This document shows positions 58,712 to 64,000 of a stretch of DNA of 64,000 nt, piece after piece. Under the pieces are notes generated by a model. It had not been told where the DNA came from and searched no databases. It saw only the letters and a program-made list of their open reading frames with translations. Each line of letters begins with the position of its first letter. Position 1 is the stretch's first letter. A program made the position numbers and the translations under genes. This DNA is from Pseudotamlana agarivorans (GTDB taxonomy: Bacteria > Bacteroidota > Bacteroidia > Flavobacteriales > Flavobacteriaceae): positions 515,206 through 579,205 of the forward strand of contig NZ_JAHKPD010000018.1 in assembly GCF_018860245.1 (NCBI RefSeq), written 5' to 3'.

Positions 58712-59827
58712 ATGACTTCGGAAGCTTTTTTTGAACGTATTAAAACGCAGTACAAAAACAATTTACCTTTTGTTGCTTTTAGAAAGCCCAATGCTCTAGC
58801 TTTAACCGGTTTGTTGCAAAATAATGACGATTTGTTTTTTTCTGAAGATTATACTGAAAAGGGGTTTGTTTTCGCGCCATTTGATAATTCCGAGAAATCA
58901 ATTTTAATGCCTTCAGAATCTTCAGAATCTATATCTGCAATTTTTGAAACTTCAGCTGCTTTTGAAGCTTCAACTGTAACAAGTACCACCACTATTGAAG
59001 ATAAAGCGTTTCATATTAACTTAGTTAATAAAGGTGTTGAAGCCATCGAAAATAAGGCATTTAAAAAGGTGGTATTATCTCGAAAAGAGTCTATTCAAAT
59101 TCCAGAAGCCGATCCGTTAAAAATCCTGAAGAACTTATTAAACTCCTATCAATCGGCATATGTATACTGTTGGTATCACCCTAAAGTTGGTTTGTGGCTG
59201 GGAGCAACACCAGAAACTCTTATAAAAATTGAAGGTAAGCGGTTTTCTATTATGGCCTTGGCAGGAACTCAAAACTATAAAGGAGATCTAGAAGTCACTT
59301 GGCAGGAAAAGGAATTACAAGAACAGCAGTATGTCACCGATTTTATCTTAAAGCATTTAAAATCTCTAGCCGAAAGTTTTAAAGCTTCAGAGGTTGAAAC
59401 TGTAAAAACGGGGAATCTGTTGCACCTAAAAACCATGATTTCTGCACAATTAAAAGACGATGTTTCAATGAAAAGTGTCGTTAATGCATTACACCCTACA
59501 CCAGCTGTTTGTGGATTGCCAAAAGAAAGTGCTAAAGCATTCATTATAGAAAATGAAAATTATAACCGCGAATATTATACAGGTTTTTTAGGGGAATTGA
59601 ATGTTGAAAAGACCATAGCCCCGCGTTCTGGAAGGCGAAATATTGAAAATAGAGCTTATGCTCTAACAAAAAACAGCACACAATTATATGTGAATTTACG
59701 CTGTATGCAACTTAAAAATGAGCAAGCCATCTTGTATGTTGGCGGCGGAATCACGCAAAGCTCTAATGCCGAAAAGGAATGGTTAGAAACAGTTTCAAAA
59801 TCTTTCGTGATTAAAAGTGTTATTTAA
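58712..59827 (+). CDS. menF: Isochorismate synthase
   Basis: A 371-residue chorismate-binding-family enzyme that makes isochorismate for menaquinone. The catalytic region has KVVLSRKESIQIPE, LGATPETLIKIEGKRFSIMALAGTQ, PTPAVCGLPKESAKAFIIEN and YTGFLGELN, and ends in YVGGGITQSSNAEKEWLET. The N-terminal part is short and variable, as in MenF/EntC enzymes. The length is normal. The menD gene starts 46 bases downstream, so the three men genes are probably one operon. Confidence 0.93.
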   Translation: MTSEAFFERIKTQYKNNLPFVAFRKPNALALTGLLQNNDDLFFSEDYTEKGFVFAPFDNSEKSILMPSESSESISAIFETSAAFEASTVTSTTTIEDKAFHINLVNKGVEAIENKAFKKVVLSRKESIQIPEADPLKILKNLLNSYQSAYVYCWYHPKVGLWLGATPETLIKIEGKRFSIMALAGTQNYKGDLEVTWQEKELQEQQYVTDFILKHLKSLAESFKASEVETVKTGNLLHLKTMISAQLKDDVSMKSVVNALHPTPAVCGLPKESAKAFIIENENYNREYYTGFLGELNVEKTIAPRSGRRNIENRAYALTKNSTQLYVNLRCMQLKNEQAILYVGGGITQSSNAEKEWLETVSKSFVIKSVI

Positions 59828-59873
59828 TTGTTCGATTTCTTATTTTTGAGAAATAACCAAGATTAATTCAAAA

Positions 59874-61682
59874 ATGACTTATCCAAAAATAGCCCTCGCT
59901 CAAACAGTAATTGCGCTTTGTAAATCTAAAGGAGTTAAACATATTGTAATTTCTCCGGGAAGTAGAAATGCCCCATTAATCATAGGTTTTACCAACGATC
60001 CTTTTTTTAAATGCTATAGTATTGTTGACGAACGTTGTGCTGGTTTTTTTGCATTAGGTATTGCGCAACAATTACAAGAACCAACAGCTGTAGTTTGTAC
60101 ATCGGGAAGTGCTTTATTAAATTACTATCCTGCTGTATCAGAGGCTTTTTATAGTAATATCCCGTTAATTGTTCTATCTGCTGATCGTCCTAAAAATTTA
60201 ATTAATATTGGAGATGGTCAAACCATAACCCAAGCTAATGTATTCGATAGTCATGCGTTATTTTCGACAGATTTAAAGTTGGATTTAAAAGATGAAAAGC
60301 ACATACATTCAAATGAAAGTGTTCCTGTAATGGTAAAAGTTGAAGATAGATTTGAGCGTTTATTAGGATTACAGAAGAACATTCAAACCAATAATGAAGA
60401 GGAAATTAATTTAGCCATTAATATGGCCATTGTAAAAAAAGGTCCTGTTCATATTAATATTCCGTTTGATGAGCCTCTTTATGAAGTTGTAGACAAACTA
60501 ACGGTATCTCCAAAAACTGTGGAAGTTGTACCTAAAGAACATAATATTGAAGACTACGTATTGCAGTCATGCCTAGAGGAGTGGGATACAGCACCTAAAA
60601 AAATGGTTTTGGTTGGTACTAATATGCCGAACAAAATTGAAAAGAAATGGTTAGATGAAATTGCTGAAGACGATAGTATTATCGTTTTAACAGAATCAAC
60701 TTCAAACATTCACCATAATGGTTTCTTTCCGAGTATCGATCAACTTATCGATGGATTAACCGATGAAGAAAAAGAAGAACTACGTCCAGATATCTTGGTT
60801 ACATTTGGAGGTTTAATCGTTTCTAAAAAAGTAAAGCAATTCTTAAGAAACTTTCAGCCAAAGCACCATTGGCATATAGATCGTGAAAAAGCAAATGACA
60901 CCTTTTTCTGTTTAGATAATCATATTGAAACAACACCTAATCACTTTTTCGAATCATTTTTACCTAAAATTTTACATTACGTAAAAAGTCATTATAAAAC
61001 CCATTGGTTAGAGGTAAAAGGAAAACGATTAAAAAAGCATAAGGATTATATTAGTAACATTCCTTATTCAGATTTAATTGTCTTTAACAAGGTTTTAAAA
61101 TCAATTCCAGACGATAGTATTTTGCAAGTAGGAAACAGTTCTGCAATTCGCTATACGCAATTGTTTAAAGTAAATAAAACCCTAGAGGTGTATTGTAACC
61201 GAGGTACTAGTGGTATTGATGGATGTACCTCTACAGCTATTGGCTGTGCTGTGGCAAGAGAAGATAAACCTACAGTATTATTAACTGGAGACCTTAGTTT
61301 CTTTTATGATAGTAATGCGCTTTGGAATAACCACATTCCTAATAATTTTAGAATTATTATGGTTAACAATCAAGGCGGAGGTATTTTTAGAATTTTACCA
61401 GGTCATAAAGACACCGATAATTTCGATACTTACTTTGAAACCAATCATAAACTTTCAGCAGAACACCTATGTAAAATGTATGGTTTGGACTATGAGTCGG
61501 TTTCCGATGAAGATAAATTAAGCACATCTTTAGAGAATTTCTATTCGGAAGGAAAACAACCTAAATTATTGGAGATTTTCACACCAAAGAAAGTTAATGA
61601 TGAAGTGCTTTTAGGGTATTTTGAACACTTAAAGGAAGTTTCAAAGAAAAATGAAGCTTCAGACGATTCTGAAGAAGAATAG
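59874..61682 (+). CDS. menD: 2-succinyl-5-enolpyruvyl-6-hydroxy-3-cyclohexene-1-carboxylate synthase (MenD)
   Basis: A 602-residue thiamine-diphosphate enzyme joining isochorismate with 2-oxoglutarate. The N-terminal ISPGSRNAPLIIGF, ERCAGFFALGIAQ (with the catalytic Glu) and VVCTSGSALLNYYPAVSEAF blocks are present; the ThDP motif is GDLSFFYDSNALWNN...NNQGGGIF, near 465-500. It commits carbon to menaquinone, the respiratory quinone of Bacteroidetes and likely donor for CydAB. It starts after a short gap from menF and ends with an acidic tail (SDDSEEE). Confidence 0.96.
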   Translation: MTYPKIALAQTVIALCKSKGVKHIVISPGSRNAPLIIGFTNDPFFKCYSIVDERCAGFFALGIAQQLQEPTAVVCTSGSALLNYYPAVSEAFYSNIPLIVLSADRPKNLINIGDGQTITQANVFDSHALFSTDLKLDLKDEKHIHSNESVPVMVKVEDRFERLLGLQKNIQTNNEEEINLAINMAIVKKGPVHINIPFDEPLYEVVDKLTVSPKTVEVVPKEHNIEDYVLQSCLEEWDTAPKKMVLVGTNMPNKIEKKWLDEIAEDDSIIVLTESTSNIHHNGFFPSIDQLIDGLTDEEKEELRPDILVTFGGLIVSKKVKQFLRNFQPKHHWHIDREKANDTFFCLDNHIETTPNHFFESFLPKILHYVKSHYKTHWLEVKGKRLKKHKDYISNIPYSDLIVFNKVLKSIPDDSILQVGNSSAIRYTQLFKVNKTLEVYCNRGTSGIDGCTSTAIGCAVAREDKPTVLLTGDLSFFYDSNALWNNHIPNNFRIIMVNNQGGGIFRILPGHKDTDNFDTYFETNHKLSAEHLCKMYGLDYESVSDEDKLSTSLENFYSEGKQPKLLEIFTPKKVNDEVLLGYFEHLKEVSKKNEASDDSEEE

Positions 61683-61801
61683 ACAATAGCTAATTGAGGT
61701 GTAATTGATTGGGTATCTAGAAGGAGTTTCTAGATCTCAAGTTTTAATTTTTATACAATTACATGCAGAATTGAAATAATATATTAAGAGAAATTTTAAT
61801 C

Positions 61802-61833
61802 AAAAAAAAACGCATAGATTCTATGCGTTTTTT
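61802..61833 (+). terminator. Terminator after menD
   Basis: AAAACGCATAGA and TCTATGCGTTTT form a stem, with almost no loop, followed by T residues. A -7-like TACCTTTG (61869-61876) follows, four bases before the next ATG. Confidence 0.75.
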
Positions 61834-61880
61834 GCTTTTTACAACAAAATTTTCTTTGGTAATATCCTTACCTTTGTCGC

Positions 61881-62711
61881 ATGATAACATTAGGACAAGT
61901 AAATACGTTAGAAATACTTCGTGAATCGGAACACGGTATCTATTTAATTGATAATGAAGACAACCAAGTGTTGCTTCCGACGCGCTACGTTCCAGATACT
62001 TTTAAAATTTATGATAAATTAGATGTTTTTGTTTATCTAGATAACGAAGAACGTCCCGTGGCTTCTACCGATATGCCATATATTAAACGTGGCGAATTTG
62101 CTTTATTACGTTGCAATCAAGTCACAGATTATGGTGCTTTCCTAGATTGGGGTTTAGTAAAGGAACTATTTTGTCCGTTTAAAGAACAAGCCTTTAATAT
62201 GAAACCAGGTGGTTGGTATTTGGTACATTGTTATTTAGATGAAAAAACGGAGAGATTGGTGGCTTCAAGTAAAACCAATCGTTTTTTAGATAATACCAAT
62301 TTAACGGTGCAGCAGTTTGACCAAGTTGATTTAATTGTATCGCACCCTTCAGATATTGGTATGAATGTTATTGTTAATAAAATACATTCAGGATTAATTT
62401 ATAAAGATCAGATTTTTAAAGACATTAGTGTTGGTGATAAACTAACTGGGATTGTTAAAAAAGTACGCCCAGGAAATAAGTTAGACATTTCTTTAGGACA
62501 AATAGGCTATCGTAATATTGAGCCTAATGCAGAGCGTATTTTACACGAACTTCAGGACAATTCTGGTTATATGAATCTTACCGATAAGTCAAGTCCGGAG
62601 GCCATTAAGGATCAGCTTCAAATGAGTAAAAAGAACTTCAAAAAGGCGATTGGAGCCCTGTATAAAGAGCGTCAAATTGAAATAAAATCAGACGGTATTT
62701 ATCTAGTTTAA
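61881..62711 (+). CDS. S1-domain RNA-binding protein, CvfB/YitL-like
   Basis: A 276-residue cytoplasmic protein with consecutive S1-like OB folds: about 1-60, 68-130 (RGEFALLRCNQVTDYGAFLDWG is the typical S1 turn), and 155-210 (VGDKLTGIVKKVRPGNKLDISLGQ), and a C-terminal winged helix (about 225-275, PEAIKDQLQMSKKNFKKAIGALYKERQIEI). This order is that of CvfB, a conserved virulence and RNA-binding factor in Firmicutes. Its target RNAs are unknown here. It is followed by mnmE at 7 bases, so they may be co-transcribed. Confidence 0.87.
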   Translation: MITLGQVNTLEILRESEHGIYLIDNEDNQVLLPTRYVPDTFKIYDKLDVFVYLDNEERPVASTDMPYIKRGEFALLRCNQVTDYGAFLDWGLVKELFCPFKEQAFNMKPGGWYLVHCYLDEKTERLVASSKTNRFLDNTNLTVQQFDQVDLIVSHPSDIGMNVIVNKIHSGLIYKDQIFKDISVGDKLTGIVKKVRPGNKLDISLGQIGYRNIEPNAERILHELQDNSGYMNLTDKSSPEAIKDQLQMSKKNFKKAIGALYKERQIEIKSDGIYLV

Positions 62712-62717
62712 TTGTTC

Positions 62718-64000
62718 ATGATAAACCAAGACACCATAGTTGCTTTAGCGACCCCATCTGGAGCGGGTGCCATCGCTGTAATTCGTTTATCTGGAAAAGA
62801 CGCTATTACTTTAGCCGAGGCTCAGTTTAAATCGGTTTCAGGTAAACAATTGGCTAAACAGCCTACACATACTATTCACCTAGGACATATTGTAGAAGAT
62901 GAACGTACAATAGATGAAGTTTTAGTTTCTGTTTTTAAAAACCCTAATTCTTATACCGGTGAAAATGTTGTAGAAATTTCATGTCATGGGTCGAGTTATA
63001 TTCAACAAGAAATTATACAATTATTTCTAAGAAATGGATGCAGAATGGCTACTGCTGGGGAGTTCACATTACGTGCCTTTTTAAACGGAAAGTTAGATTT
63101 AAGTCAGGCGGAAGCCGTAGCCGATTTAATTTCTAGTGATAATGAAGCCAGTCATCAAATTGCTATGCAACAAATGCGTGGTGGGTTTTCTTCGGAAATA
63201 GCCAAACTTCGTGAGGAGCTATTGAATTTTGCTTCATTAATCGAACTAGAACTCGATTTTGCTGAAGAAGACGTAGAGTTTGCCGATAGAACACAATTCA
63301 AAGAACTTATTTCAAGAATTACCTTTGTTTTAAAACGACTTATAGACTCGTTTGCCGTAGGTAATGTGATTAAAAACGGTATTCCAGTGGCTATAGTTGG
63401 GGAACCTAATGTTGGTAAATCAACTTTGCTTAATGCGCTTTTAAATGAAGACCGTGCCATTGTGAGTGATATTGCCGGAACCACAAGAGATACCATTGAA
63501 GATGAATTGGTGATTCAAGGTATTGGTTTCCGATTTATCGATACTGCCGGAATACGTGAAACCAAAGATGTGGTGGAAGGCATTGGTATAAAAAAAACCT
63601 TCGAAAAAATAGAGCAATCGCAAGTGGTTTTATACCTCTTTGATGCCACTCAATTTGTGGATAATGCCGAGCAGTTTCAAGTAGAAATTGAAAAAATAAA
63701 AAACAAATATCCTTTAAAACCGCTGTTAATTGTTCCGAATAAAATTGATAAGCTTTCAGAAGACGAAGAAAAAGATTTAACCACCTTTTTAAGCGGCATA
63801 GAAAACTCCAAGTATATTCTGTTATCAGCCAAAGAAAACAGGGGTGTAGATGCCCTTAAAAACGAACTCATTGGTTTTGTAAACACAGGAGCACTACGTA
63901 ATAACGAAACCATTGTTACCAACACCAGACATTACGATTCCCTATTAAAAGCCTTTGAGGAAATCCAAAAAGTACAAGATGGTATAGATAGTAATTTATC
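62718..64000 (+). CDS. mnmE: tRNA modification GTPase MnmE (5' part; runs off the window)
   Basis: About 427 codons are visible from the ATG at 62718 to the window edge, without a stop. The N-terminal domain begins MINQDTIVALATPSGAGAIA and VIRLSG, followed by a central helical domain. The GTPase domain has the P-loop GEPNVGKST at residues 228-236, DIAGTTRDT (G2 region), DTAGIRE (G3) and NKID (G4). Together with MnmG it makes the 5-carboxymethylaminomethyl group at wobble U34. The C-terminal CxGK motif lies past the edge, so about 30-40 residues are missing. Confidence 0.95.
   Translation, partial: MINQDTIVALATPSGAGAIAVIRLSGKDAITLAEAQFKSVSGKQLAKQPTHTIHLGHIVEDERTIDEVLVSVFKNPNSYTGENVVEISCHGSSYIQQEIIQLFLRNGCRMATAGEFTLRAFLNGKLDLSQAEAVADLISSDNEASHQIAMQQMRGGFSSEIAKLREELLNFASLIELELDFAEEDVEFADRTQFKELISRITFVLKRLIDSFAVGNVIKNGIPVAIVGEPNVGKSTLLNALLNEDRAIVSDIAGTTRDTIEDELVIQGIGFRFIDTAGIRETKDVVEGIGIKKTFEKIEQSQVVLYLFDATQFVDNAEQFQVEIEKIKNKYPLKPLLIVPNKIDKLSEDEEKDLTTFLSGIENSKYILLSAKENRGVDALKNELIGFVNTGALRNNETIVTNTRHYDSLLKAFEEIQKVQDGIDSNL

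Overview
The window comes from the chromosome of a Bacteroidota bacterium, almost certainly a marine-type member of the Flavobacteriaceae. The evidence is the low GC content, Bacteroidetes promoters (TTG, about 20 bases, TAnnTTTG) in front of the tRNA and SRP RNA genes, two proteins with type IX secretion sorting tails, a GLPGLI protein, a Bacteroidetes-type Hcp (TssD) with TssN, a monomeric isocitrate dehydrogenase and a menaquinone cluster. No transposase, integrase, phage gene or CRISPR array was seen. Most of the window is ordinary core genome.

Layout: 1-6.4 kb holds a DinB-like protein, murQ, monomeric icd, rplS with a short structured leader, and trmD; two different 7-bp tandem repeats lie between trmD and rplS. 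6.7-11.4 kb holds a soluble pyrophosphatase, a membrane ion-pumping pyrophosphatase, a deoxynucleoside kinase and an exported propeller-like protein. 11.5-15.2 kb holds a GLPGLI protein paired with a large outer-membrane barrel protein, then tRNA-Tyr. 15.4-24.5 kb is a minus-strand block: a serine hydrolase lipoprotein, ribB with a dead GTP cyclohydrolase II-like half, an LptF/LptG permease with a duplicated C-terminal membrane module, lolA, ftsK, dgkA and tpx. 24.7-31 kb holds katG with an ankyrin partner, cydAB and a glutaminyl cyclase lipoprotein, then the SRP RNA gene.

31.4-36.9 kb is the most unusual part: a one-strand cluster of an NlpC/P60 lipoprotein, TssG-like, TssN and TssD (Hcp) proteins of the Bacteroidetes type VI secretion system (T6SSiii), a hydrophobic protein that looks like a membrane-targeting effector, and three tandem paralogous membrane proteins that look like its immunity proteins. 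The third copy is broken by a one-base deletion and a TGG-to-TGA change. The sheath, baseplate wedge, ATPase and VgrG genes are not in the window, so this is a satellite or the end of a larger locus.

36.9-44 kb holds a structured repeat-like element, a polysaccharide O-acylation locus (MBOAT plus two SGNH proteins with overlapping ends), a HAD phosphatase, an FAD oxidoreductase and the remnant of an outer-membrane protein gene. 44.2-49 kb holds a type I sulfatase and a GH29-like fucosidase, both predicted to be secreted by the type IX system and sharing the same C-terminal cassette; together they suggest cleavage of a sulfated, fucose-containing algal polysaccharide. 49.4-64 kb holds dnaK, two small exported proteins, a Crp-family regulator, an RlmI-type methyltransferase, an NmrA-like protein, a nitronate monooxygenase-like protein, a DUF4136-like lipoprotein, menaquinone genes (thioesterase, menF, menD), a CvfB-like S1 protein and the 5' part of mnmE, which runs off the window.

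Dispersed intergenic repeats recur: a family built on inverted repeats of the CCTGAACTTG/TTCAGG type (about 35.9, 52.1 and 58.1 kb, with a half copy at 51.36 kb), and a GGATAG-N-AG-N-GG motif shared by elements at 5.3 and 36.9 kb. All calls come from reading the sequence; no database search was run.
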